Positions 16,740-26,552 of a DNA stretch of 64,000 nt are shown piece by piece (the stretch's first letter is position 1; each line of letters starts with the position of its first letter). Both the position numbers and the translations under genes were made by a program. This DNA is from Pedobacter paludis (GTDB taxonomy: Bacteria > Bacteroidota > Bacteroidia > Sphingobacteriales > Sphingobacteriaceae). The notes under the pieces are model-generated. The model made no database searches and had not been told where the DNA came from. It saw nothing but the letters and a program-made list of their open reading frames with translations. Location: NCBI RefSeq assembly GCF_003173575.1, contig NZ_QGNY01000002.1:1-64000 (forward strand), read 5' to 3'.

Positions 16740-18365
16740 TTAGAAAATGTATTTCGTACTTAAAAAGTTCGAATCGTTATCACTAACAATTTCATTTAAT
16801 AATTTCTTATTGTTATCGGTTAGTTTCGTTGCAACCAAAGATCGGATGGAGAACGAGCGTAATGCATCAACAACAGAAAGCGTACCTTCAGCACTATCTT
16901 TACGGCCAGTAAAAGGAAACACATCTGGACCACGCTGGCATTGGCAGTTAATGTTAACCCGGCTTACCTGATTGACCAAAGGATCAATAAGTGAAGAAAT
17001 TACAGCTGCATTATTACTGAAAATACTTACCTGCTGTCCGTGTGGCGAGCCGATTAGGTATTCAATAGGTTCTTCCAAATCATCAAAAGGTACAACTGGA
17101 ATCACAGGTCCAAACTGCTCTTCGCGGTATAATTTCATGTTGCTGGTCACCGGATAAACAATAGCTGGATAAACAAAAGTTTCTAAAGTTTGTCCGCCGT
17201 TTTTGTTTACCACTTTTGCACCATGACTTGCAGCATCATCAATACACTCTTTTAAATATTCAGGTTTGTTAAGTTCTGGAAGTGGTGTTAAGTTTACACC
17301 TTTTTCCCAAGGCATTCCAAATTTTAATTTTTCAACTTCTGCAGATAAACGTTTTAAAAACTCCTGAGCCAAACTGCGGTGAACGTAAACGATTTTAATC
17401 GCAGTACAACGTTGCCCATTAAAAGAAAGGGATCCTAAAACCGTTTCAGAAACGGCTAAATCCAAATCAGCATCTTTGGTAATAATAGCCGCATTTTTAG
17501 CATCTAAACCTAAAATTGCCCTTAAGCGGTTGACCTTTGGGTGTAATTTTTTAAGCTCATTCGCAACCTTGCTCGATCCGATGAGTGTTAATACATTGAT
17601 TTTTCCAGATTTCATTAATCCAGGGACAATCGTATTTCCACGGCCGTAAATGGTATTTACCACACCTTTCGGGAAACTAGAACGGAAAGCCTCAAGTAGT
17701 GGATAATGCAATAACGTTCCGTGTTTAGGTGGTTTGAATAAAAGCGTGTTGCCCATAATCAAGGCCGGAATCAATGTAGTGAAGGTTTCGTTTAAAGGAT
17801 AATTAAACGGCCCCATGCAAAGTACAACTCCAAGTGGAGAACGACGAACCTGAGCCACAATTCCCTGCTCAATTTCGAAACGAGAAGATTGTCTATCGAT
17901 ATCCTTCAACGCATCAATCGTTGCATAAATATATTCAACCGTACGATCAAATTCCTTTACCGAATCGGCGTATGATTTGCCGATTTCCCACATAATTAAT
18001 TTGGCAACAATTTCCTTTTGCTCAATCATTTTATGGGTGAAGTTTTCTACACAGGTAATGCGATCGGCAACACTCATAGTAGGCCATTGGCCACGGCCAT
18101 TATCGTATGCCTCAACAGCTGCATCTAAGGCTTCTGTAGATTCCTTTTCGGTACAAACCGGAAAACTTCCAATCCGTTTTCGCACTAAGCCATTGGGCGT
18201 TTTAATGCATACTGGAGAAAAAACCTCGTTAAAAGGCCCATTCCAAGGTTTCATTTCTCCATTGGAAAGAAACTCTTTTTGATTGATTTCTTCTTTGAGC
18301 CTAAATTCATCTGGAATCTGGCTTTCTTCAACGAAAATACTTTCGAGGTTTAAAGTTGTGCTCAA
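16740..18365 (-). CDS. GapN-like NADP-dependent aldehyde dehydrogenase
   Basis: A 541-residue ALDH most like non-phosphorylating glyceraldehyde-3-phosphate dehydrogenases, from the C-terminal CQRGPDVFPFTGRKDSAEGT block. Catalytic Cys320 sits in FNGQRCTA and the oxyanion Asn188 in GPFNYP. The position of the usual general base Glu (34 residues before the Cys) is Gly286, in LGLDAK instead of ELGGK. The start is TTG at 18365: the conserved-looking LESIFVEESQIPDEF follows at once and the next ATG is 37 codons in. It is last of the uronate block, where it could oxidise the glyceraldehyde 3-phosphate made by Eda to 3-phosphoglycerate. Confidence 0.82.
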   Translation of the reverse strand: MSTTLNLESIFVEESQIPDEFRLKEEINQKEFLSNGEMKPWNGPFNEVFSPVCIKTPNGLVRKRIGSFPVCTEKESTEALDAAVEAYDNGRGQWPTMSVADRITCVENFTHKMIEQKEIVAKLIMWEIGKSYADSVKEFDRTVEYIYATIDALKDIDRQSSRFEIEQGIVAQVRRSPLGVVLCMGPFNYPLNETFTTLIPALIMGNTLLFKPPKHGTLLHYPLLEAFRSSFPKGVVNTIYGRGNTIVPGLMKSGKINVLTLIGSSKVANELKKLHPKVNRLRAILGLDAKNAAIITKDADLDLAVSETVLGSLSFNGQRCTAIKIVYVHRSLAQEFLKRLSAEVEKLKFGMPWEKGVNLTPLPELNKPEYLKECIDDAASHGAKVVNKNGGQTLETFVYPAIVYPVTSNMKLYREEQFGPVIPVVPFDDLEEPIEYLIGSPHGQQVSIFSNNAAVISSLIDPLVNQVSRVNINCQCQRGPDVFPFTGRKDSAEGTLSVVDALRSFSIRSLVATKLTDNNKKLLNEIVSDNDSNFLSTKYIF

Positions 18366-18491
18366 TTTTGGTTTGTTTGTTAGGGTTTAATTTAATTCTG
18401 TAAATCTATCGTCTTAGTATAGATTAATATCGTTTTCATTTTAGAAAGAGAAAATGAAGCGGTATCGCATATTAATTTTTATATGGATTTT

Positions 18492-18526
18492 TGTCTCATT
18501 GATCCTTCGACGAGCTCAGAATGACA
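18492..18526. repeat. Dispersed repeat (CCTTCGAC family)
   Basis: CCTTCGACGAGCTCAG (18504-18519), flanked by TGTC...GACA ends, recurs in opposite orientation at 45428-45443 with one mismatch. It lies in the 195 bp gap between the exuT-like gene and the aldehyde dehydrogenase gene, which otherwise shows nothing. Confidence 0.6.
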
Positions 18527-18560
18527 ATTTACATTTATGAAACAGCTTCGTTTTACTTAT

Positions 18561-20000
18561 TTATTTTAGTTCAATAACCTTGTATTTTGGAACTAGGGTT
18601 TTCATTACCGTCCAGCCGATTAAATAGCAAACGGCACAAATAGAAAAGATAATGAAATAACCGGCCTCTTCACCTTTAAAACCCATAAATACGATTTTGT
18701 TTTTTCCTGTATAATCGAACAGTAAGCCTGATCCTTTATTAATGATAAAAGAGCCAAGACCGCCAGCCATACCTCCAATACCGGTAATGGTTGCAATTGC
18801 TTTTTTTGGAAACATATCGCCAACGGTTGAAAATATATTAGCCGACCAAGCTTGGTGTGCTGCACCTGCAATACCAATAATAATTATCGGAATCCAATAA
18901 GTAATATGCCCTAAGGGCTGAGCTGCTAATGCCAATAGAGGAAAGAATGCAAAAATTAGCATTGCTCTCATTCTGCCTTCATAAGGGTTCATTCCTTTTT
19001 TATCTACAAAATAAGTTGGCAACCAACCTCCAATAATAGAAAGCAAGGTAATCATATAAAGTACAAATAACGGCAATGCACTTTGGGTAGAATCCATTCC
19101 ATAAACAGATTTTAGGTAAGCGGGCGTCCAAAATAGGAAGAACCACCATACGCCATCTGTCATAAATTTACCAAAGGCAAAAGCCCAGGTTTGCTTATAT
19201 TTAAAGCAATCGATAAAGGAAACTTTTTCAGTGGTTTCTTCAACGTAGGTAGCCAATTTCCTATCATTAATTACATCTTGCTGAATGTAGGCTAACTCTT
19301 CAACACTAACCCTTTTATGCAATTCTGGTTTGTTGTACACAAAAACCCATAGTCCCATCCATACAAAACCTAGCGCACCGATAATGATGAAAGACATTTC
19401 CCATCCGTAAGCCTTTGCAATAAATGGAATGGTGATTGGTGCAGCAAGTGCCCCAACTGTAGCGCCTGCATTGAAAATACTGGTCGCAAACGCCCTATCC
19501 TTTTTGGGAAAATACTCTGCTGTGGCTTTAATCGCAGCAGGAAAGTTTCCGGCCTCACCAACGGCCAACACGAAACGAGCAAAAATAAACAAGGTGACAC
19601 TTACAGAAACAACCATTCCGGTATCGTTAATACGGGCAATTATCTCCTTAGCACCTTCAAAGCCTACAAGCCAATTTCCACTGATTATACCAGCAGTTGC
19701 AATTCCACAAAAAGCATGTAAACATGCGCCAACTGACCAAACGCCAATGGCCCACAAAAAGCCTTTTTTAGTATCCAGTTTATCAACCAATCTACCCGCA
19801 AATAGCATAGAAACCGCATAGAAAATTGAAAACAGTGCGGTAATGTTTCCATAATCATTATTATCCCAATGAAATTCTGGTTTAATAAAATCTGTCCAAG
19901 TTAGCGAGAGTACCTGCCTATCTAAATAATTAATTGTGGTTGCAAGAAACAGCAGTAAACATATTGTCCATCTGTATCTGCTTGTTTTTGTTTGGTTCAT
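18561..20000 (-). CDS. exuT: MFS hexuronate transporter (ExuT-like)
   Basis: A 479-residue, twelve-helix carrier of the anion:cation symporter group. NYLDRQVLS in helix 1 (24-32) and the AVGEAGNFPAAIKATAEYFP signature of hexuronate/glucarate carriers (~151-170) are diagnostic. Galacturonate or glucuronate is the likely substrate, taken up with protons across the inner membrane after periplasmic depolymerisation. The gene starts 21 bp after eda and belongs to the minus-strand uronate operon. The symbol is by similarity; oligogalacturonide uptake is an alternative. Confidence 0.87.
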   Translation of the reverse strand: MNQTKTSRYRWTICLLLFLATTINYLDRQVLSLTWTDFIKPEFHWDNNDYGNITALFSIFYAVSMLFAGRLVDKLDTKKGFLWAIGVWSVGACLHAFCGIATAGIISGNWLVGFEGAKEIIARINDTGMVVSVSVTLFIFARFVLAVGEAGNFPAAIKATAEYFPKKDRAFATSIFNAGATVGALAAPITIPFIAKAYGWEMSFIIIGALGFVWMGLWVFVYNKPELHKRVSVEELAYIQQDVINDRKLATYVEETTEKVSFIDCFKYKQTWAFAFGKFMTDGVWWFFLFWTPAYLKSVYGMDSTQSALPLFVLYMITLLSIIGGWLPTYFVDKKGMNPYEGRMRAMLIFAFFPLLALAAQPLGHITYWIPIIIIGIAGAAHQAWSANIFSTVGDMFPKKAIATITGIGGMAGGLGSFIINKGSGLLFDYTGKNKIVFMGFKGEEAGYFIIFSICAVCYLIGWTVMKTLVPKYKVIELK

Positions 20001-20021
20001 TTGGTTAGGGTGTGTTTTGGT

Positions 20022-20684
20022 TTATTTACTCTGCTTAATTAAATCAAGCGCTAATTTTGTATTCTCAGCTAGCTCTTCGTAAAGACCTTTGCTCATAACA
20101 TCTTTACTGATCAGTTTACTGCCCATGCCTACCGCACAAACACCTGCCTTAAACCATGTCTTCAAGTTATCGGCATCTATTTCTACTCCACCTGTTGGCA
20201 TAAACAGTTGCCCGGCAAATAAATCTTTTATTGAGGAGATAAACTCAGGACCTAAAATATTTGCTGGAAAAATTTTAATCAGCATGGCCTTGTGTTCTTG
20301 CGCAACACTAATTTCTGTCGGCGTCATACATCCCGGAATCCAAAGCATGCCAATTTTGTTGGCGATTTCTGCAACGGCAGGATTTACTATTGGAGCTACG
20401 ATAAAATCTGTTCCGGCATCAATAAAAGCATGTGCATCTGCAGGAGTTTTTATTGTGCCAATCCCCAAATACAGATCAGGCATTTCTGCATCGCGAATTT
20501 CCTTCAATTTTTTGAAGTTGGGCAAAGCCGATTTTCCACGATTGGTATATTCAAAAACCCGAACACCAGAATTGTACAAAGTGCGAAGAATTTCTACACT
20601 TCCAGCTTCGCTATCCTGATAAAAAAGGGGTAGCATGCCCTGCTCTAAAATGGCATCTAAAATTTTATGCTTGTTGCTGATCAT
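20022..20684 (-). CDS. eda: KDPG aldolase (2-keto-3-deoxy-6-phosphogluconate aldolase)
   Basis: A 220-residue class I aldolase splitting KDPG to pyruvate and glyceraldehyde 3-phosphate. Schiff-base Lys137 lies in LIKIFPA. Glu45 in VFEYTNRG is the general acid/base. WIPGCMTPTE (115-124) and the late glycine-rich GVEI segment bind phosphate. Length fits the family (~210). Its start overlaps the kdgK stop by 4 bp (ATGA, 20681-20684), so the kinase and aldolase are translationally coupled. Confidence 0.95.
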   Translation of the reverse strand: MISNKHKILDAILEQGMLPLFYQDSEAGSVEILRTLYNSGVRVFEYTNRGKSALPNFKKLKEIRDAEMPDLYLGIGTIKTPADAHAFIDAGTDFIVAPIVNPAVAEIANKIGMLWIPGCMTPTEISVAQEHKAMLIKIFPANILGPEFISSIKDLFAGQLFMPTGGVEIDADNLKTWFKAGVCAVGMGSKLISKDVMSKGLYEELAENTKLALDLIKQSK

Positions 20685-21730
20685 CTTAATATTCTTTTTT
20701 CTATATCGGCCACGGTACTGGTTGTGGCATCGCTTGGAATGTACAATTTATCGTATGCTGCCGCAGTGGCAAAGTTTAGGGTTTCCTTAACTGATAATTG
20801 GTTGTAAAAACCGTAAATCAATCCCGCCATAAAGCAATCGCCACTTCCTACTTTATCTAAAATTTCTTCAGAAACATACTCTTCAGAAACGGTTAATTCA
20901 TTATTGGCGAAAAGGGTTGTGTAATATTTAATTCCTTTTCCGTTATCAAATCGGAAGGTGTTTGCAACTGCCTTACACGCCGAAAACAAACTTAATATTT
21001 CTTTAGATGTATCTGTTGCTTGTTGGAGTAACGTTTCCTTTGCATAGCCTTCAGTAGGCATTAAATCTTGGTGAAGCGCTGTACCCAACATCTTGTTTGC
21101 CGCCCAAACATTGCCCATAATCAAGGTACAATATTTCGCCAGCTCTGGTAAGATATTAATGGGTTCTTTACCATATTTCCAAAGTTTAGCCCGGTAGTTT
21201 AAATCTAAGGAAATGGTGATGTTTTTTGAGCTTGCAACCTTCAAGGCTTCCAAACAAACATCGGCAATTGCCTGATTTATAGCCGGGCAAATTGCGCTGA
21301 AATGAAACCAGGTTACACCCTCAAAAACTTCATCCCAGTTAATTTGACCAACTTGTAATTTTGCATAGGCAGAATCTGCACGATCGTAAATTACACCTGC
21401 ATTTTTTAAATCTTTTCCCTTGGGTAAGTAATATAATCCTAAACGCTCGCCGTGGTAAACCATAGGCGAGGTATCTATATTTTTGCTATTGAGGTATTCT
21501 ACAATTTCTTCAGTTACCGAATTTTTTGGCACAGCCGATAGGTAAGCAGAAGGCACATTCCAAAGGGCTAATGCAGTTGCTACATTAAGCTCTGCACCGC
21601 CAACGTAAAAAGGTAATTTATTTTCTTTTAACCATTGGCCATCCATATCGGGGCAAATGCGTAAAAGTATTTCGCCAAAGCTTAAAACTTTTTCTCCTTT
21701 TTTTGATGAAGCTAATATTTGGTCGCTCAT
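20681..21730 (-). CDS. kdgK: 2-keto-3-deoxygluconate kinase (PfkB family)
   Basis: A 349-residue sugar kinase phosphorylating KDG to KDPG. The PfkB fold is shown by FGEILLRICP near the start, the YVGGAELNVATALAL substrate-binding segment (~42-56), and the anion-hole motif VGSGDCFMAG with catalytic Asp298. It follows uxaC by 113 bp in the same direction and overlaps eda. It sits between UxaA and Eda in the pathway, which supports KDG over other PfkB substrates. Confidence 0.93.
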   Translation of the reverse strand: MSDQILASSKKGEKVLSFGEILLRICPDMDGQWLKENKLPFYVGGAELNVATALALWNVPSAYLSAVPKNSVTEEIVEYLNSKNIDTSPMVYHGERLGLYYLPKGKDLKNAGVIYDRADSAYAKLQVGQINWDEVFEGVTWFHFSAICPAINQAIADVCLEALKVASSKNITISLDLNYRAKLWKYGKEPINILPELAKYCTLIMGNVWAANKMLGTALHQDLMPTEGYAKETLLQQATDTSKEILSLFSACKAVANTFRFDNGKGIKYYTTLFANNELTVSEEYVSEEILDKVGSGDCFMAGLIYGFYNQLSVKETLNFATAAAYDKLYIPSDATTSTVADIEKRILR

Positions 21731-21843
21731 TTTTGTGTTTAATCGGCGTATTTCATGCTGTTTTCTTCAACGGTATGAAAAGAAAGGAAAACGATTGAAA
21801 TGATTTGATTCAAACGAATTCAACTCAAAAAGCCTGATTTTGG

Positions 21844-23244
21844 TTAAAATTTAAAGTAATTTTTTGCGTTAAAATACGAAATATCCTGCACAATTTTGCC
21901 AACCCACTCTAAGTCGTTTGGCAATTCTCCGTTCTCAATATCCTCTCCAAACAGATTACATACAATCCTTCTAAAGTATTCGTGACGAGGAAATGAAAGA
22001 AAACTGCGAGAATCTGTAAGCATTCCTACCATGCGGCTTAAAAGTCCCATATTCGAAAGTGCATTAAGTTGTTTGATCATGCCGTCTTTCTGATCTAAAA
22101 ACCACCAAGCTGAGCCAAACTGAATTTTGCCCGCGATTGATCCATCATTGAAATTCCCAATCATTGTTGCAATTAGTTCGTTATCTGCCGGATTAAGGTT
22201 ATAGATAATCGTTTTCGCCAATTTATCCTGCGTATCTAAACGGTTTAAAAATTTAGAGAGCATTCTCGCCTGACTAAAATCTCCGATAGAATCCCAGCCT
22301 GTATCTGGCCCCAGTTTACTTAACATCCTTGCATTATTGTTGCGCAAAGCACCTAAGTGATATTGTTGAACCCATCCTTTTTCATGATCCCACTCTGCAA
22401 AATAAACCAGCATTGCCGATTTAAATTTTAAGTTTTCCTGATAGCTGATTTCTTGTCTGCCACGAACTTTATCAAAAATTGACGCGATTTCAGCTTCGGT
22501 ATAATCTTCAGCGTAAATCTGCTCCAAACCATGATCTGAAACTGAACAGCCATTATCTGCAAAGTAATCGTGGCGACTTTTTAAAGCATCAATATAATCC
22601 TGAAAACTGCTGATGGTTTTATTTACCACCGACTCCAATTTATCGATATATTCATTTAAGCCCTCAACATCATCACTATTCATAGCCTTATCAGGACGGA
22701 AAGCTGGCAACATTTTTAGGTTTGCACCTTCTCTAGCCAATTGCTGATGGAAGTTTAAGCTATCCAAAGGATCATCAGTAGTACAAACAGCTTCAACATT
22801 CATTTTCGCTAATAAACCACGAACAGAATATTCTGGTGTTTGCAATTTGGCAGAACAATCATCGTAAATTTTTTGGGCTGTTTTGCCAGAAAGCAAATCA
22901 GTAATTCCAAAATAACGTTGCAGTTCTAAATGAGTCCAATGGTATAAAGGGTTACGCAGGGTATACGGAACAGTTTCAGCCCATTTTTCAAATTTTTCAT
23001 AATCAGATCCAACACCAGTGATGTATTTTTCATCAACCCCGTTGGCCCGCATGGCTCTCCATTTGTAATGGTCGCCCGCTAGCCAAACCTGACTGATGTT
23101 TGCGAACTGTGTATTGTTTGCAATCTGTTCTGGAATTAAGTGATTATGGTAATCTATAATCGGCAATGATTTTGCAAAGTTGTGGTAAAGCTTTTCGGCT
23201 GTTTTACTCTGCAAAAGAAAATTTTCGTCTAAAAAAGATTTCAT
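21844..23244 (-). CDS. uxaC: Uronate isomerase
   Basis: A 466-residue amidohydrolase-superfamily isomerase converting D-galacturonate to D-tagaturonate (and glucuronate to fructuronate). Typical UxaC segments are LPIIDYHNHLIPEQIANN (~29-46, metal-binding HxH in DYHNHL), TDDPLDSL (~165-172), LPAFRPDKAMN, SDHGLEQIY (~246), and the late GMLTDSRSFLSFPRHEYFRR with catalytic Asp. Length matches E. coli UxaC (470). It is separated from uxaA by 102 bp containing a small stem-loop, so it may have its own promoter or processing site. Confidence 0.96.
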   Translation of the reverse strand: MKSFLDENFLLQSKTAEKLYHNFAKSLPIIDYHNHLIPEQIANNTQFANISQVWLAGDHYKWRAMRANGVDEKYITGVGSDYEKFEKWAETVPYTLRNPLYHWTHLELQRYFGITDLLSGKTAQKIYDDCSAKLQTPEYSVRGLLAKMNVEAVCTTDDPLDSLNFHQQLAREGANLKMLPAFRPDKAMNSDDVEGLNEYIDKLESVVNKTISSFQDYIDALKSRHDYFADNGCSVSDHGLEQIYAEDYTEAEIASIFDKVRGRQEISYQENLKFKSAMLVYFAEWDHEKGWVQQYHLGALRNNNARMLSKLGPDTGWDSIGDFSQARMLSKFLNRLDTQDKLAKTIIYNLNPADNELIATMIGNFNDGSIAGKIQFGSAWWFLDQKDGMIKQLNALSNMGLLSRMVGMLTDSRSFLSFPRHEYFRRIVCNLFGEDIENGELPNDLEWVGKIVQDISYFNAKNYFKF

Positions 23245-23262
23245 TTGATTAGATATGAGATG

Positions 23263-23291
23263 TAGATTTGACGTGTTATTGTCAAAATCTA
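23263..23291. other. Stem-loop between uxaA and uxaC
   Basis: TAGATTTGAC (23263-23272) and GTCAAAATCTA (23281-23291) form a 10 bp stem with one bulged A and an 8 nt loop, in the only sizeable gap between uxaA and uxaC. There is no T-run in the direction of these genes, so an RNA-stability or processing element is likelier than termination. Confidence 0.4.
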
Positions 23292-23346
23292 TTTATATTT
23301 TATAATTTATAGGAATCAACTATATGTTCAATTTTGTTTTTAATGG

Positions 23347-24993
23347 CTACAAGCTTACGCCACGTTTCCACGGAATAAAGTCATCTTGATTAAGCAACAC
23401 AGCCTTCGGGATAACTTCGCCACTGGCGGCCTTAATACAATATTCCAAAATGTCTTCTCCCATTTCTTCGATGGTTTTTTCGCCCTCTATTACTGGTCCA
23501 CAGTTTATATCGATAATATCGCCCATGCGTTTGGTGAGCGCATTATTTGTAGAAACTTTAATGGTTGGACAAACCGGATTTCCGGTTGGCGTGCCTAAGC
23601 CAGTTGTGAACAAAATTAGGGTTGCACCAGAAGCGGCCTTCCCAGTTGTTGCTTCCACATCGTTTCCAGGGGTACAAACTAAATTTAAGCCTGCCTTTGT
23701 TACAGGTTCGGTATAATCCAGAACATCTTCTACTGGCGATGTTCCGCCTTTTTTAGCTGCTCCTGTACTTTTAATGGCGTCGGTAATTAACCCATCTTTT
23801 ATATTTCCAGGGGATGGATTCATGAAAAATCCTGAGCCTACATTTTCTGCAGATTGATTATAGGCTGTCATTAACTGAATGAACTTACGAGCTGCAGTTT
23901 CATCTTTTGTACGATCTATCAATTGTTGCTCGGCACCACAAAGCTCGGGGAATTCGGCCAATAAAACTGTTCCGCCCAATGCCACCAATAAATCTGAAGT
24001 ATAACCAACCGAAGGGTTTGCGCTAATGCCACTAAAACCATCGCTACCACCACATTTCACACCCAAAACAAGTTTACTGATTGGTGCTGGCTTGCGTTCA
24101 ATTTTGTTAATTTCGGTTAAGCCGATAAAGGTTTTTCTAATTGCTTCTTTAACCAATTGTTCTTCGCTTTGCGATTGCTGTTGCTCGAAAACAAATAAAG
24201 GTTTATCAAAATTCGGACTGCGGTGCTTTAAATCATCCATAAAATCCTGAACCTGTAAGTTTTGGCAACCTAAGCTTAAAACGGTTACACCAGCTACGTT
24301 AGGATGATCTGCATAAGCGGCTAAAAGCTTACTTAAAACCGCAGCATCCTGGCGGGTACCACCACAACCACCCTGATGGTTTAAAAACTTAATTCCATCA
24401 ACATTTTTAAAAACACGATTAGCAACTGGATTGGCTAATCCGATAGAACTTGGATCGGCTTCTTCTAAAATTTCGCCATTCTTATAGGCTTCTACCAAAT
24501 GGTGTGCGTATGATTTATATTTATCGGTTACGGCATAACCCAGTTCGTTGTGTAAAGCTTCTCGGATGACATCTAAATTTCTATTCTCACAGAAAACAGT
24601 GGGAATAAACAACCAATAATTAGCTGTTCCAACTCTACCATCGCTGCGGATGTAACCATTAAAAGTTCTGCCTTCAAATTTTGAAACATCCGGCGCATGC
24701 CATTCGTAATGATAGGGTCTAAACTCATAAGGATCTGATGCATGCTTGGTGTTTTCAGTATCCATCAATCCGCCTTTGGGAATGAAGTGCTGTGCTTTTC
24801 CAACCAAAACACCGTACATCATAATTGGATCTCCAACGTTCATATCCTGCATAAAAAACTTATGCTTCGCATTGATATCATCCGTTAAAATATACTCGTG
24901 TCCATCGTGAATAACGGTTTCGCCCTTAGCCAAATTTTGCAAGGCAACCAACACATTATCATTGGGATGGATTTTTAAAATTCTAGTAACCAT
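23347..24993 (-). CDS. uxaA: Altronate dehydratase
   Basis: A 548-residue enzyme dehydrating D-altronate to 2-keto-3-deoxygluconate. The N-terminal SAF-type domain (~1-100) is joined to the UxaA catalytic domain with GYIRSDGRVGTANYW (~113-127), NHQGGCGGTRQDA (~205-217), KCGGSDGFSGISANPS (~313-328), the FMNPSPGN segment and CPTIKVSTN near the C-terminus. These glycine/cysteine motifs bind the metal and substrate. It begins 1 bp after the uxaB stop, a tight operon junction. Confidence 0.96.
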   Translation of the reverse strand: MVTRILKIHPNDNVLVALQNLAKGETVIHDGHEYILTDDINAKHKFFMQDMNVGDPIMMYGVLVGKAQHFIPKGGLMDTENTKHASDPYEFRPYHYEWHAPDVSKFEGRTFNGYIRSDGRVGTANYWLFIPTVFCENRNLDVIREALHNELGYAVTDKYKSYAHHLVEAYKNGEILEEADPSSIGLANPVANRVFKNVDGIKFLNHQGGCGGTRQDAAVLSKLLAAYADHPNVAGVTVLSLGCQNLQVQDFMDDLKHRSPNFDKPLFVFEQQQSQSEEQLVKEAIRKTFIGLTEINKIERKPAPISKLVLGVKCGGSDGFSGISANPSVGYTSDLLVALGGTVLLAEFPELCGAEQQLIDRTKDETAARKFIQLMTAYNQSAENVGSGFFMNPSPGNIKDGLITDAIKSTGAAKKGGTSPVEDVLDYTEPVTKAGLNLVCTPGNDVEATTGKAASGATLILFTTGLGTPTGNPVCPTIKVSTNNALTKRMGDIIDINCGPVIEGEKTIEEMGEDILEYCIKAASGEVIPKAVLLNQDDFIPWKRGVSL

Positions 24994-24994
24994 T

Positions 24995-26506
24995 TTAAAT
25001 TGTTCTTTCTGAATGCAAGTTACTTAAAGTTTCCTTTGCACCTTTATTCTGTATTAATTCTACATATGATTTTACAGCGGCTGTAAAACCTGGATAATTA
25101 TTTAAATTTTTATCCCATAAGCGTCTGTCGCCTAAAGTATTTTCGACAACTGTTTCTGGGCATTTCCAATAGTTGAATAAGATTTCGGCAAATTCATCCT
25201 GGATTGGATAGGTTTTTCCGTTTACACTTGCGGTATAAATTTCTCCATCTTTACTCACATTCATGAAAACGATGTAAGCCGCGAAACCGAAGGCTGTAAG
25301 TTGGGGAACTTCGTTATTTAAAGCATAATATTTTCTAATTAAAGGAATATTGCGCATTTGCATTTTAGAGGTGTAATTTAAGGTTATGGCTTGCCATTGG
25401 TGTTCTAAAAATGGGTTGCTGAAACGATCAATTACACTTTTGGCAAAATTTACGGCTTCATCGTAAGTAATGTCTTCGTTCTCTACAGCTGGTGCAATCT
25501 CATCTTTCATTAATTTTAGTACATGATCAGAAAATTCTTCATCAGCCATAGCTTCCTTAACCGTATTAAAACCGGCTAAAATTGCTAACCCGCAACTGAT
25601 GGTATGTGTACCATTCAGTAAGCGCAATTTTAACTCTTTAAATTTATCGATTGATGGAACAATAAAAATTCCCTTATCTGCCTTGGCAAATGATAGTATT
25701 TCTTTAACTCTTTCATTTGATGACTCGATTGCCCAAAGTCTGAAAGGTTCTGCCATAATCATCAAATCATCGCTATAACCCAGTTCTGTTTCAATTTCTT
25801 TTTGTTCCGCTTCAGGTAATTTGCCTGGAACGATTCTATCTACCAAGGTTTTGCAGAAATGATTAGCGGTTTTTAGCCACTGCTGAAAATCCCAGCTCAG
25901 TTTATTCTGAATGGCCAAATCCATTAGGATTTGTTTAAGTTTATCGGCATTGTCGCTGATTAATTCTGTTGGCACGATTACCATTCCGCTCTCTGCAGAA
26001 CCGTTAAATGCGGTATATCTTTCGTGTAAAAAGGCAAGTAATTTACCAGGGTATGATTGTGGTGGCTGATCGGTAATCAGATCTTCGCTTTTAACGATCC
26101 CAACTTCTGTGGTGTTAGAAATAACAATCTGCATTTCTGGTTGATGTGCAGCTTTTAAAATCTCTGCCCAATCTTTGGATGCAGCCAAAACCCTGCTGAT
26201 TGAGGAATTGATCATATTCTCTTCGACATTTACACCGTCTTCAATTCCCTTTACGCAAAGCGTATAGAGATTATCCTGTTTAGAAAAAGCATCAGCACCA
26301 CCTTTTGAAGTTGATTTAACAACTAAAATGCGCCCATTAAAAATACCATTCTGATTAGCCTTATCAATAAAATAATCTGGCAAACCACGTAGTAAAACGC
26401 CAGTTCCAAATTGGATTACTCTTTCTGGCAATTCAAGAATTTCTGCGGTTGGTTTAGTAACCTTTTCCCCGTTAATGTTTTTTAAATTTTCTTTGCTTAA
26501 AATCAT
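24995..26506 (-). CDS. uxaB: Tagaturonate reductase (altronate oxidoreductase)
   Basis: A 503-residue member of the polyol-specific long-chain dehydrogenase family that reduces D-tagaturonate to D-altronate with NADH. The N-terminal nucleotide-binding part has ERVIQFGTGVLLRGLPDYFI (~28-47). The catalytic region has KLRLLNGTHTISCGLA (~311-326; Lys and Asn/His of this motif are the family's catalytic residues). Length is close to E. coli UxaB (483). It lies between the PL10 lyase gene (46 bp upstream) and uxaA (1 bp downstream). Confidence 0.95.
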   Translation of the reverse strand: MILSKENLKNINGEKVTKPTAEILELPERVIQFGTGVLLRGLPDYFIDKANQNGIFNGRILVVKSTSKGGADAFSKQDNLYTLCVKGIEDGVNVEENMINSSISRVLAASKDWAEILKAAHQPEMQIVISNTTEVGIVKSEDLITDQPPQSYPGKLLAFLHERYTAFNGSAESGMVIVPTELISDNADKLKQILMDLAIQNKLSWDFQQWLKTANHFCKTLVDRIVPGKLPEAEQKEIETELGYSDDLMIMAEPFRLWAIESSNERVKEILSFAKADKGIFIVPSIDKFKELKLRLLNGTHTISCGLAILAGFNTVKEAMADEEFSDHVLKLMKDEIAPAVENEDITYDEAVNFAKSVIDRFSNPFLEHQWQAITLNYTSKMQMRNIPLIRKYYALNNEVPQLTAFGFAAYIVFMNVSKDGEIYTASVNGKTYPIQDEFAEILFNYWKCPETVVENTLGDRRLWDKNLNNYPGFTAAVKSYVELIQNKGAKETLSNLHSERTI

Positions 26507-26552
26507 TTCCTTGCTTTTTTCTGTTCTTGCTGATGCAATTACGCGTTATACC

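Noticed and set aside
19429..19821. Long plus-strand frames antisense to exuT and eda (also 20089-20619), and 46147-46530 antisense to the oxidoreductase
   Set aside because: They are shadows of strongly supported genes on the other strand and show no family features.
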